Shown here: positions 8,940 to 17,412 of the stretch, one piece after another
Layout of the letters: each line of letters opens with the position of its first letter
Numbering within the stretch: the first letter of the stretch is position 1
Assembly: GCA_963676655.2 (NCBI GenBank)
Contig: CAXXKX010000003.1
Coordinates: 558,001-622,000 of the forward strand
Source: G963676655 sp963676655
GTDB lineage: Bacteria; Verrucomicrobiota; Lentisphaeria; Victivallales; Victivallaceae
DNA: 64,000 nucleotides
Direction: 5' to 3'
Notes under the pieces: generated by a model
Databases searched by the model: none
What the model was told of the DNA's origin: nothing
Seen by the model: only the letters and a program-made list of their open reading frames with translations
Translations under genes and position numbers: made by a program

Positions 8940-9674
8940 ATGAAAATGTTATCATTAAAAGTTAAATCCCGCAAAAGGCTGGTTATATTCGTCACTATTG
9001 CATTGATGGCAGTAACAACAATTATATGCATTGTTACATACAACATAATCAGATCCAAAAGGATAGTCGAATATGGTCATTATTATGATCATTCTCCGTT
9101 TTACAAAGCAAAAGCACTTATTTTGGGGCAATACCTGAATAAAAAATTTCCCAATCAAAAAGTTTTACTGATACGAGATTATGATTTCTGGAACAACCAG
9201 CGCTTTTGGGACATAGTATTGTTTCTCGGTATAGGACTTGGAGGAGTTGATAAGATTGAAATTGATACGATCCGGATAAAGAATCCCAAAAAAGAATGGT
9301 TGGACCCCAATGGAGAAATTGCCATGCCGATTGAAGAAACCATGAGGGCGGCCGACTTTGACGCAACTGTATCGGCCCATCCTGATTGTTCGATCATCGT
9401 CTCAATGATTGGCCTGCCACGAGATAAAGAGAAGTTGAAATTCTGGAACAACAAGAACAAACACCTGGCGATGCTTAATGCCAACATTTTTGATCTTAAA
9501 AATTTCATAAGAGAGGAAAGAATTGTGGCCGCCATTTCATTTAAACCCGGAGTAAGATTCACTGATGATCCAGCGCCAAAAAACCTCAAAAAAGCCTTTG
9601 ACAAGCGTCATCTCCTGATAACCCCGGAAAATATTTCCGAAATGGAGAAAAAATATCCGGAGCTGTTTAAGTAA
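8940..9674 (+). CDS. Membrane-anchored protein, tandem paralog 4 (no zinc ribbon)
   Basis: A 244-residue paralog. After a lysine/arginine-rich tip comes a transmembrane helix at about residues 14-36, then the shared core. Its C-terminal half is very close to paralog 1: both contain FWNNKNKHLAMLNANIFD without change and near-identical VSMIGLPR and SFKPGV blocks. The N-terminal half of the core is the most divergent of the four; for example NQRFWDIVLFLG replaces the usual R-T-x-x-I-I helix. This mosaic could reflect gene conversion with paralog 1. The GGGAGGCAAG just before ATG 8940 is a strong ribosome-binding site. Function unknown. Confidence 0.83.
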   Translation: MKMLSLKVKSRKRLVIFVTIALMAVTTIICIVTYNIIRSKRIVEYGHYYDHSPFYKAKALILGQYLNKKFPNQKVLLIRDYDFWNNQRFWDIVLFLGIGLGGVDKIEIDTIRIKNPKKEWLDPNGEIAMPIEETMRAADFDATVSAHPDCSIIVSMIGLPRDKEKLKFWNNKNKHLAMLNANIFDLKNFIREERIVAAISFKPGVRFTDDPAPKNLKKAFDKRHLLITPENISEMEKKYPELFK

Positions 9675-9708
9675 AAAATCACAGCCATCCCGCAAACGGT
9701 ATAACTGG

Positions 9709-9740
9709 TGTTGAAAGTTGAAAGATGAAGGTTGAAAGTA
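9709..9740. repeat. Short GTTGAAA-type tandem words
   Basis: The words GTTGAAA, GTTGAAA, GATGAAG and GTTGAAA follow one another in 7-base steps. This is low-complexity intergenic sequence with no evident function. Confidence 0.6.
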
Positions 9741-9957
9741 AGGACAAAAACGGTTAAAAAGATGTGATTTGGTATCAATTCTTTTCTTCCCACAAAATGT
9801 AAAAACCGAACAACGTGGGATCAGAATAAGGAAAATCATAAGTTCAAAACAAATTAAAAATCATTCAATGTAAGCATTTACGGGATGATAATGAGAGGTT
9901 AAACGTTTTGAGATTTATACATTTGCGCAGGCCGTGATAAATATAAAAACTCCGGGA

Positions 9958-10106
9958 GCGCCGCAGGCCACTGCGGCACGGGAAAGTTCTTCATATCGAA
10001 AATCCATTCCGGCAAAGGCCGTTGATTAAATATTCTGTTAGCGGCATACGCCGATAAAATAGTAATAACATTTATAAACGTTCTCTGCCGCAGTGGCCTG
10101 CGGCGC
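9958..10106. repeat. Inverted pair of 21-bp palindromic repeats
   Basis: The 21 bases at 9958-9978 reappear as an exact reverse complement at 10086-10106. Each copy is itself a hairpin, with stem GCCGCAG/CTGCGGC around a 4-base loop. The 107 bases between are unremarkable. The head-to-head pairing of short palindromes resembles a BIME, but the GTAG tetranucleotide of the repeats near the kinase gene is missing, so this is a different family. Confidence 0.65.
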
Positions 10107-10134
10107 AGGTCAAAACGACATTCACTCCAATAAT

Positions 10135-10162
10135 AAAAAAAAAGGGACGGTTTTGCCGTCCC
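10135..10162 (-). terminator. Rho-independent terminator of the rpmI-rplT-pheST operon
   Basis: Stem GGGACGG (10144-10150) pairs with CCGTCCC (10156-10162) around TTTTG. Read on the minus strand, the hairpin is followed by a run of nine T (the A run at 10135-10143). It lies 22 bases downstream of the pheT stop codon. Confidence 0.88.
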
Positions 10163-10184
10163 TTAGAGAAGATATGTATTTTGC

Positions 10185-12596
10185 TTAGCGCAACTCAACT
10201 TTGAGTTCTGACGCCAAACGCTGGCGCAATTTCTCGAACGGTTTGTTGACCTCTTTATCGGTCAAAGTACGTTCAGGATTGCGGAAGGTCAACGTGTAGG
10301 CCATACTGCGACGATTCGGACCAATGTTTTTTTCATCTTCATAGATGTCAAACAACTGGACTTTTTCGAGGTTTTTCAGTTTGGACCCGGCAATGAACTT
10401 GATCACGCCATCATGCTTCAGCGACTTGTCGGCGACGAAAGCAACGTCACGGGTGGTTGACGGATAAACCGGAATTGCCTCATAGAAAATGCGGCCGGCA
10501 TCGAAGTTGATGAGGACATCCGCATCAAGCTGCGCCATATAAACCGGGTATTCCGTCCGCAGCCCCTTTGTGCAGGCGTCCGCGAGTTTACCGAGGCGGC
10601 CGATAACTTTGCCGCGCACGCTTACCGCCGCGCCGTATCCGGGAGCGAACGTGTCATTTTCAACCGTCTCAAAAGCATAATCAGTTATACCGAGTTTTTC
10701 AAACAGCGACTCAAGCAAACCTTTAAGATCGTAGAAATCATATACCGTGTCAAGTTCGGCCGAAAAACGTTCAGGCATCCGGCGTCCGGTCAGGACGATA
10801 CACAGATCCTGACGTTCTTCCGGATAGATATCCGGATTCGCGCAACAGGCGTTGCCCATCTCAAACAGACACAGGTTATAGTTCTGGCGCGCGACATTAC
10901 GTTCAACCGTAGCCAACATCTCCCCGAACAGACTCGGGCGCATGCATTCGAGTTCCAAACTCAACGGGTTGTCGATATGGATAACATCGGCCTTGGTGAA
11001 ACGATTGTCGGCCAAAGCGGACTTCTCGCTGACCATGCTGTAATGAATACACTCATACAGCCCCAGTGAAACCAACGCTTCATTGACTTTTTCCTGTCTG
11101 ATTCCGGCGTCATCTTTGATCGGCGCCACGGTCTTAGCCATAACCGGCACTTCCGGAATGGCGTCAAGGCCGCGAATTCGCGCAACTTCTTCGGCCAAAT
11201 CGGCTTCACGTTCGATATCCAACCTGAAATACGGCGGAGTAACCGCGCATTTTTCATCGTCGGCATAATCGACATGCAGTCCGAGAGCCCGGAAAATTTC
11301 AACCATTTTATCATTGGAAATATTCAGTCCGGTTAATTTGCGGATTCTTTCGAACCGGCAGACCACCGGAGATATTTTCGGCGGTTCACCCTGAACATCA
11401 ATCAGATCCGATACGAGTTTGCCGCCGGCAAGTTCGAGAATCAACGCGGTCGCGCGATCACTGGCGGTCTTGACCATATCCCAGTCAACCCCGCGTTCAA
11501 AACGATATGACGAATCGGAGGTAACGCCATGGGAGCGACTGGTGGCACGGATATTTGACGGGTTGAACATCGCGCTTTCAAGCAGGACATTGGTTGTTTC
11601 TTCCGTAACCCCGCTATCCATAGCCCCCATAACCCCGGCAATACAACCGCCTTTTTCGGCGTCGCAAACCAGCAGATTGGAGTCATTAAGCTCAACTTCG
11701 CTTTCATCCAGCAAAGTAATTTTTTCACCATTTCCGGCGCGGCGAACTACAATCCGTCCCCCGACCAGCTTATCGCGATCAAAAGCGTGAAGCGGCTGGC
11801 CAAGTTCATGCAGGACAAAGTTGGTAATATCAACCACGTTATTGATCGGGCGCAGGCCGATGCTGATCAGTCTTTCTTTCAACCATTCCGGGCTTTCCGC
11901 AACTTTAACGCCTTCAATCAGACGCGCGGTGTAACGCGGACATAACTCCGGTTCTTCCACTGTAACCAGATTGGCCGGGGCTTTGTTTTCACTCGGAGCC
12001 GGCAACGCGATTTCAGGAAATTTCGGTTTGGTTTTAAGCAGACACGCGACATCACGCGCCACTCCCCAATGGGAAAGCCAGTCGGGACGATTCGGCGTAA
12101 TTTCGACTTCGTACATGACATCGCCGGGGAACTGTTCCCGCAGGCATGAGCCGATTTTACTGTCTGCCGCCAGTTCCAGCAAGCCGCCGTGGTCGCTGCT
12201 CAAGCCAAGTTCTTTACCACTGCACATCATGCCGAAAGACTTGACGCCGCGCAACTTGGATTTGTTGATGACAAATTCACTGCCATCGGGCTCGACAAAG
12301 GTAGTGCCGAGAGTGGCGACCGGAACTTTTTTACCGGCATCGCAGTTCGGCGCGCCGCAAACAATCTGCAACGGCTCTTCGCCGCCGACGTTAACCATGC
12401 AGACGGACAGTTTATCCGCGTCCGGATGCGGGTTGCGTTCAAGTATCTCGCCGACAACAACACCTTTGGGAATCGGGCAATTTTCTTCGATCGCTTCGAC
12501 TTCGATCCCGGCCATTGTCAGGCGGTCCGCTAAATCATCGACCGTCAGGCCGGATATGTCAACATACTGGCTGAGCCAATTTAAAGAAATATTCAT
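10185..12596 (-). CDS. pheT: Phenylalanyl-tRNA synthetase beta subunit
   Basis: The beta subunit of the alpha2-beta2 enzyme that charges tRNA-Phe. The 803-residue length is standard. An EMAP-type tRNA-binding domain occupies roughly residues 40-150 (GEILERNPHPDADKLSVC and the CGAPN block). B3/B4 editing and B5 domains follow, then a catalytic-like core, and the protein ends in the ferredoxin-fold anticodon-binding domain (VYPSTTRDVAF to the C-terminus). It is the last gene of the minus-strand operon and sits directly behind pheS with a 15-base gap. The terminator at 10135-10162 closes the transcript. Confidence 0.97.
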   Translation of the reverse strand: MNISLNWLSQYVDISGLTVDDLADRLTMAGIEVEAIEENCPIPKGVVVGEILERNPHPDADKLSVCMVNVGGEEPLQIVCGAPNCDAGKKVPVATLGTTFVEPDGSEFVINKSKLRGVKSFGMMCSGKELGLSSDHGGLLELAADSKIGSCLREQFPGDVMYEVEITPNRPDWLSHWGVARDVACLLKTKPKFPEIALPAPSENKAPANLVTVEEPELCPRYTARLIEGVKVAESPEWLKERLISIGLRPINNVVDITNFVLHELGQPLHAFDRDKLVGGRIVVRRAGNGEKITLLDESEVELNDSNLLVCDAEKGGCIAGVMGAMDSGVTEETTNVLLESAMFNPSNIRATSRSHGVTSDSSYRFERGVDWDMVKTASDRATALILELAGGKLVSDLIDVQGEPPKISPVVCRFERIRKLTGLNISNDKMVEIFRALGLHVDYADDEKCAVTPPYFRLDIEREADLAEEVARIRGLDAIPEVPVMAKTVAPIKDDAGIRQEKVNEALVSLGLYECIHYSMVSEKSALADNRFTKADVIHIDNPLSLELECMRPSLFGEMLATVERNVARQNYNLCLFEMGNACCANPDIYPEERQDLCIVLTGRRMPERFSAELDTVYDFYDLKGLLESLFEKLGITDYAFETVENDTFAPGYGAAVSVRGKVIGRLGKLADACTKGLRTEYPVYMAQLDADVLINFDAGRIFYEAIPVYPSTTRDVAFVADKSLKHDGVIKFIAGSKLKNLEKVQLFDIYEDEKNIGPNRRSMAYTLTFRNPERTLTDKEVNKPFEKLRQRLASELKVELR

Positions 12597-12611
12597 TATT
12601 CAGCCTTTCAG

Positions 12612-13637
12612 TTAGAATTGTTTAAGGAATCTGACGTCGTTTTCGTAAAGAAGACGGATATCATTGATCCGGTAACGGATCATCGCTATACGTTCTATTC
12701 CCATTCCGAAAGCGAATCCGCTCCAGATTTCCGGGTCGTAACCAACCGTTTTCAAGACGTTCGGATCAACCATTCCGGCTCCGGCAATTTCCAGCCAGCC
12801 GGAATTCTTACAGACACCGCAGCCTTTGCCTTCGCAAATGATACATGAGAAGTCAAATTCCACACTCGGCTCGGTGAACGGGAAAAAGTGAGGCCGCAGC
12901 CGGATATCAGCCTTGCCGCCAAAAAGCTCGCGGGCAAAGGTCCGTAAAATACTTTTCAGATCGGCCATTGAGACATCCTTATCAATGTACAAGCCTTCAA
13001 TCTGATGGAAATTCATACTATGGGTTGCGTCCGGGGTATCCCGCCGGAAACAACGGCCAGGCGCAACAATCCGCACCGGAGGTTCGTTACTCTCCATCAC
13101 CCGGATCTGTACCGGAGAAGTCTGGGTACGCAATAAACGGCCGTCAGAAAAGTAGAATGTATCCCCGCGATCCCGCGAAGGATGATCTTGAGGAGTATTG
13201 AGTGCGTCAAAGTTGTGATAAACAGTCTCGATAACCGGTCCGGTTGAGACAATGAAACCCATGCGACGGAAAATCGCCACACAGTCATCGGTAACCGTGG
13301 TCAAAGGATGTTTGCGACCGACTTTGGTGCGACGCCCCGGTAACGTTAAATCAATTCCGGCGGCGGCTTCCGCGGCATTGGCACCGGCCATCGCCGCAAT
13401 TGCGTCATCCAGCATTGACTGCAGTTTGTTTTTACCCACATTGAAAGCTTTACCGACCGCTGGCCGGTCTTCAGTGGCAACATTTTTCATTTCTTTGCCG
13501 AGAGCCTGAAACAGGCCCTGTCGTCCGAAAATATCAATCCTGACCTGTTCAATATCATCAGCACTGGCGGCATTGGCCAGCCGGGATTGCGCGTCGGCGA
13601 CAGCGGCGTCAATTTTACTTGTGATTTGTTCTGACAT
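12612..13637 (-). CDS. pheS: Phenylalanyl-tRNA synthetase alpha subunit
   Basis: The catalytic alpha subunit of PheRS, a class II synthetase, 341 residues. Motif 2 appears as GRCFRRDTPDATHSMNFHQIEG, here written GRCFRRDTPDATH followed by an NFHQ block. Motif 3 is GFAFGMGIERIAMIRY near the C-terminus. The start is supported by AAGGAA about 7 bases upstream. The gene lies between rplT and pheT. The 92-base gap from rplT contains a strong hairpin with a T-run, so pheST expression may depend on readthrough or on conditional termination. Confidence 0.97.
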   Translation of the reverse strand: MSEQITSKIDAAVADAQSRLANAASADDIEQVRIDIFGRQGLFQALGKEMKNVATEDRPAVGKAFNVGKNKLQSMLDDAIAAMAGANAAEAAAGIDLTLPGRRTKVGRKHPLTTVTDDCVAIFRRMGFIVSTGPVIETVYHNFDALNTPQDHPSRDRGDTFYFSDGRLLRTQTSPVQIRVMESNEPPVRIVAPGRCFRRDTPDATHSMNFHQIEGLYIDKDVSMADLKSILRTFARELFGGKADIRLRPHFFPFTEPSVEFDFSCIICEGKGCGVCKNSGWLEIAGAGMVDPNVLKTVGYDPEIWSGFAFGMGIERIAMIRYRINDIRLLYENDVRFLKQF

Positions 13638-13654
13638 GGTAAGGTTCCTTACAC

Positions 13655-13701
13655 AAAAAAAAGCTTGAGCGTGATGAGGGTTTACTCACCGGCTCAAGCT
13701 T
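13655..13701 (-). terminator. Terminator/attenuator-like hairpin between rplT and pheS
   Basis: On the minus strand a 10-bp stem (arms at 13692-13701 and 13661-13670, AAGCTTGAGC/GCTCAAGCTT) encloses a 21-base loop with its own GTGA/TCAC inner pairing, and is followed by eight T (A run at 13655-13662). It has the form of an intrinsic terminator inside the operon, just ahead of the pheS ribosome-binding site. No short Phe-rich leader peptide is visible between rplT and pheS, so classical phenylalanine attenuation is not supported. Partial termination to lower synthetase versus ribosomal-protein output is an alternative. Confidence 0.8.
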
Positions 13702-13729
13702 CCGAATTTTAAAATTACGAATCAGCGAT

Positions 13730-14089
13730 TCAGGCTTCGAGGGCCTGTTTAGCTTTTTCGATCAGATCCTTGAAGGCTTCCGGCTCGCGTACGGCGAGGT
13801 CGGCCAGCACTTTTCGGTTCAGCTCGATTCCGGCCTTGTTCAGACCGTTAATAAATCGGCTGTAATTGAAGTCGTGCAAACGGCAGGCCGCATTGATACG
13901 GGCTGTCCAGAGACGACGATATTGACGTTTTTTCTGTTTACGACCGACGTAGGCATGCGCCATCGCTTTGTCAACGGCATCGTATACGGTACGGATCTGT
14001 TTGCTGCGTGCGCCGTAGAAGCCTTTGGCTTGTTCCAATACGCGTTTGCGTCTTTTGCGTGAAGCAACTGCAAATTTAGTTTTAGGCAT
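13730..14089 (-). CDS. rplT: Ribosomal protein L20
   Basis: Large-subunit ribosomal protein, 119 residues, the expected size. It is basic, with the characteristic N-terminal rRNA-binding extension (RKRRKRVLEQAKGFYGAR) and the conserved block RLWTARINAACR followed by NYSRFINGL. AAGGAG precedes the start. It lies directly downstream of rpmI, the common bacterial arrangement. In several bacteria L20 represses its own operon by binding the mRNA leader; a structured leader is present upstream of rpmI here. Confidence 0.97.
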   Translation of the reverse strand: MPKTKFAVASRKRRKRVLEQAKGFYGARSKQIRTVYDAVDKAMAHAYVGRKQKKRQYRRLWTARINAACRLHDFNYSRFINGLNKAGIELNRKVLADLAVREPEAFKDLIEKAKQALEA

Positions 14090-14128
14090 GATTCAATCTC
14101 CTTGAAGAATGTTGTCGTTATCGACGGC

Positions 14129-14329
14129 TTAGAGGCCGTACGGCAACGCTGCTTTGATTCGGTTGTTTTCCGTGGATTTAACCGCGCCGTCCTGACGGAG
14201 GCGACGTTTACGCTTGGAACTCTTCTTGGTCATGATGTGCCGGCCGCCCGCCTTGTTGTGGCGGTATTTACCGGTACCCGTCTTTTTCAGTCGCTTTGCA
14301 GCACACTTTCTGGTCTTCAACTTTGGCAT
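14129..14329 (-). CDS. rpmI: Ribosomal protein L35
   Basis: Large-subunit ribosomal protein of 66 residues. The N-terminus MPKLKTRKCAAKRLKKTGTG and the central H-x-x-T-K-K-S-x-K-R-K-R block are diagnostic. AAGGAG lies just before the start. It is the first visible gene of the operon. infC, which usually precedes rpmI, is not upstream; instead the 142-base leader abuts the end of the Sel1-repeat gene. Confidence 0.95.
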   Translation of the reverse strand: MPKLKTRKCAAKRLKKTGTGKYRHNKAGGRHIMTKKSSKRKRRLRQDGAVKSTENNRIKAALPYGL

Positions 14330-14421
14330 CGTTTTAACTCCTTGATATTAAGTTTTATTGATCCGGAAAGGCAGACGCCGATCGAGCCGCTTCCGGTCTT
14401 CCTGTCACAAACAGGGCCTAT
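14330..14421 (-). promoter_or_regulatory. Possible structured mRNA leader of rpmI-rplT
   Basis: About 90 bases between the predicted promoter and rpmI can form two hairpins on the minus strand: a small CCTGT/ACAGG stem and a larger one with arms at 14391-14396 and 14363-14368 (CCGGAA/TTCCGG). Position and gene content suggest an L20-type autoregulatory leader, but I cannot match it to a known class. Confidence 0.3.
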
Positions 14422-14449
14422 AATATAGTATGCTTCATGAAAAATGCAA
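14422..14449 (-). promoter_or_regulatory. Possible sigma-70 promoter of the rpmI operon
   Basis: On the minus strand TTGCAT (14449-14444) and TATATT (14427-14422) are spaced by 16 bases, about 92 bases upstream of the rpmI start. This is a reasonable but not perfect -35/-10 pair. Confidence 0.4.
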
Positions 14450-14471
14450 ACAGCCAGGAAAGATTTTTTGT

Positions 14472-17141
14472 TTAATACTGCTTTATGTATGATTGGATTT
14501 TTTTCTTTGACATGCTGCGCTTACTGCATCCTGCAGGAGCAACATCACCATTCTGATCAAGATAAAAAACCTCCGGAACAGGTTGTTCCGGCCAGAAAAA
14601 ATCACTATAATCCTGAGCCCGGTCAAAGTTATCAATCTCAATAAACTTCCTCCAGCAGACCGAAGCCAAGCGGCGGCTGTCCTCCCGCGTCTTCCGATTG
14701 TTGTCTTTGTAATACATCATTCCAAGGTCGTACCATGCCCGTTTTGCCCCAAGTTGACCGGCTTTCTTATACACCGCTATAACTTTATTATTCAGATCAT
14801 ATCGCTTAACCAACTGCCGCCGTAAAATCCCGGCAGATAAATACCAGGCGTCAGGATCATTCGCACCCCGGGCCGGTTCAAGCATGCGCAGCCAGTCAAC
14901 TTTAAAATAATTACTGTTATCAAATTCATGTTTCACCAGGAAATAACGGGCTTTAATATGACCGGCTTTGGCGGCACGGGCAATCAGATGCCTCCCAATA
15001 CTTTGATTACCTGAAGTTTGAGCTTTAAACGATGTCCGGTATCCATCAAGGTATAGTTTTCCGCTTAGATAGGCTGCCGAAACAATATTCGCTCTAACCG
15101 CTTTATTCAGCTGTTCGTATGCAAATTTCAAATCTGCAACATCTTCATGCATCATTCTATAAGCCGAAGTGGTAAAACCATAATGAAAATACTGATACAG
15201 AATTTCAGCCCCGAGTAAAAACGCACTTTGCGGAGAGCCGTCCTTTTTCCATGCTTCCTCAGCCGCCAGAAAACGCCTGTTCAAGAAATTTTTTACTCCG
15301 GGAAAATCGGGATTCTTACGTATGAATTTAAGTATTTCATAAAGGGGATGGCCGGTGAGTTTATAATCGATTTCGGGAGACAAGTCTTTGTCGGCTAATT
15401 TACCCAGGCGCAACCGGCAAAGCAAAGCTTCCGCCAAACAGTCTTTGTTTCCGAGTTTCGCGCCGGCATCGAAGAGCTCCGACGCAAGCCGGAGAGCTTT
15501 TTCAGTGCTCCATTTCCGATCTCCAGGCAACGATAGAAAATTTGGAGGAATTGTGCCGTCCGCTGCCGGCGTCAAAGCTGAAATCAAACGACCGGCCAGA
15601 AGCATCGAGGGGGCATATTTGCTTTTGTTTATTTCATTAAGAAAATTATCAGACGTTATACCGCAGCCGTCAGACACATATCGCCAATCAATATGTTTAA
15701 CATAGGGCCCGGATGAAATTCTGCGTTTGTTTCTTAAAAACATTGCCGCTTTATTTTTATTTTTTACGTCTGGCACACAATCCCGGTAATACTCCCGATT
15801 ATTCATTCCCGCAATTGCCCAGAATCTTAATTTCGGCCCGAACTGTCCCCAAAACCAGCCGCAATTGCGATCTTTGGCGAAAAACATGAGATTGATAAAC
15901 ATATTGTCGGATTTTATTTGCGGCAAGTTCCCTTCAGGGTAGTATTTCGAACGGGTTACAGCTTCCACCGCCTGATTGGATAAAAACGGCTTATTCGAAG
16001 TTTTAAAGCAGATTTGACTGTACAGCGCATAAGCATCCGGCAATCCGTATTTCATCGCCTTCTGCAACCACTTTCTTGCTTTAGCAAAACTGCGTTCCAC
16101 TCCAATCCCCCGCCAATAACATATTCCCAATTGATACATGGCGAAAATATGATTTTTTTTAGCGGCTTTTTCCAGCTTTTCCACTCCCTCAACCAAATCC
16201 TCCCCCTCCAGTAAACGCATTCCCGTTGCATAAACGGAGTCAGGATTTTTCCGTTCAATTGTTTTTATAATTTTCTCATCCCTGATCATTGCATAACCAT
16301 TGTATGGATATTTTATCATTTTGACCGGGGAAAGATTCCGGACATATTCAGGGTCATCGGTCAATATCACTTGCGGATTGGATATTTCAAGATAAGTTCG
16401 ACGATATTCTCTTTTACGTTTTTCACGCGGAGTTATATACAAGTACAAACCAAGGCTCCTAACGGAGCCTGACGAATTCGGTACTTCACAATGAAGACTA
16501 ATGTTTTTCGCCCCGTTACAATTTATTGAATATACTTTGTTCTGATAAGTATCATGTATCATTCGGTAACTCAGGACCTCATAACCGGGCAAATAACGCT
16601 TACCTGAAAGCAGACACCATGGATATTGCTTATCCCATTTAAGCGAGGATCGTCCGGGAGCCTGAAAACCTGATCCTGACGCATTGTCAAACAGCGCCAG
16701 TCCGTTAAGATCGGAACTATAGTTAATATTATCAATATAATTCAAGCTTCGCGTAACACCAAACCGGAGCCGGGGATCTTTTATTGAATCAAGCGCAGGA
16801 TAAAGCCTGATATGAAAATCCATAATTATAAATCTGCGCGGCCGTCTGGGCTTTTTTACATTTTTAAATAAATTGATTTGCAATGAATATAGCGAAGTTT
16901 TGTTAGTGGATAATTCGTTAAATTCGCTGGCTTTAAAATGATATACCGCGCCGAGCGGTGTTTGAAATAGTTTTTCAACCCCTTGACCGACATTCCAGCT
17001 TTCAGTAATAATTACAGGCTCTTCATAATTGCTGGAATAAGCCTGCGACGGTAATGCGAATAGAATGCACGAAACCACCCAAAGGCCAGCTCCTTTTGCC
17101 TTCAAGAGATTCTGCTCAACCAAAGTATTGAGAAAACCCAT
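14472..17141 (-). CDS. Large secreted Sel1-repeat protein
   Basis: An 889-residue protein with an N-terminal signal peptide (hydrophobic GLWVVSCILFALPSQAY, with cleavage likely after the A-Y-S region). The first about 280 residues after the signal form a beta-rich domain I do not recognise. From about residue 290 come Sel1-like (TPR-type) helical repeats, clearest in AMYQLGICYWRGIGVERSFAKARKWLQKA and again near the C-terminus in AWYDLGMMYYKDNNR; only parts are typical, so the repeats are degenerate. Sel1 proteins usually scaffold protein-protein contacts. It lies upstream of rpmI on the same strand, separated by that operon's own promoter region, and diverges from the MoxR operon. Role unknown; export to the periplasm or surface is likely. 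Confidence 0.8.
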   Translation of the reverse strand: MGFLNTLVEQNLLKAKGAGLWVVSCILFALPSQAYSSNYEEPVIITESWNVGQGVEKLFQTPLGAVYHFKASEFNELSTNKTSLYSLQINLFKNVKKPRRPRRFIIMDFHIRLYPALDSIKDPRLRFGVTRSLNYIDNINYSSDLNGLALFDNASGSGFQAPGRSSLKWDKQYPWCLLSGKRYLPGYEVLSYRMIHDTYQNKVYSINCNGAKNISLHCEVPNSSGSVRSLGLYLYITPREKRKREYRRTYLEISNPQVILTDDPEYVRNLSPVKMIKYPYNGYAMIRDEKIIKTIERKNPDSVYATGMRLLEGEDLVEGVEKLEKAAKKNHIFAMYQLGICYWRGIGVERSFAKARKWLQKAMKYGLPDAYALYSQICFKTSNKPFLSNQAVEAVTRSKYYPEGNLPQIKSDNMFINLMFFAKDRNCGWFWGQFGPKLRFWAIAGMNNREYYRDCVPDVKNKNKAAMFLRNKRRISSGPYVKHIDWRYVSDGCGITSDNFLNEINKSKYAPSMLLAGRLISALTPAADGTIPPNFLSLPGDRKWSTEKALRLASELFDAGAKLGNKDCLAEALLCRLRLGKLADKDLSPEIDYKLTGHPLYEILKFIRKNPDFPGVKNFLNRRFLAAEEAWKKDGSPQSAFLLGAEILYQYFHYGFTTSAYRMMHEDVADLKFAYEQLNKAVRANIVSAAYLSGKLYLDGYRTSFKAQTSGNQSIGRHLIARAAKAGHIKARYFLVKHEFDNSNYFKVDWLRMLEPARGANDPDAWYLSAGILRRQLVKRYDLNNKVIAVYKKAGQLGAKRAWYDLGMMYYKDNNRKTREDSRRLASVCWRKFIEIDNFDRAQDYSDFFWPEQPVPEVFYLDQNGDVAPAGCSKRSMSKKKIQSYIKQY

Positions 17142-17412
17142 AATTCCCCTTTAAATCAATTTGCATATGAAGTCTAAAATACCACTAATAGAACAACTTG
17201 TCAAATATTCGTGGTGTTAATAATTTTGTGAATACATAAATCATAAAAGCTCTCTCGCCCCTAATTTTGAATGTAAATTCAAATTACTGAACTTTTATTC
17301 CGACAAATATTTTCCGACATTTTCTTCCGGAGATTTGCGAAAAGGATATTGCTATGCTAACTTTCTTTCATATTTATTTTCGCAGAATAACTTCATCTTG
17401 GGGAATATATTT

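Larger units (their letters stand above)
9675..10184. other. Non-coding stretch with short repeats, an inverted palindrome pair and a terminator
   Basis: This 510-base gap holds no credible gene. At 9709-9740 there is a run of imperfect GTTGAAA/GATGAAG words. At 9958-10106 two copies of a palindrome lie in inverted orientation. At 10135-10162 lies the terminator of the minus-strand pheT operon. Confidence 0.7.

Noticed and set aside
11971..12615. 214-codon plus-strand open reading frame opposite pheT
   Set aside because: It is low-complexity Ser/Pro-rich translation typical of an antisense shadow; pheT is unambiguous.
13638..13729. Phenylalanine leader peptide for attenuation
   Set aside because: No short open reading frame with a run of Phe codons lies before the hairpin.
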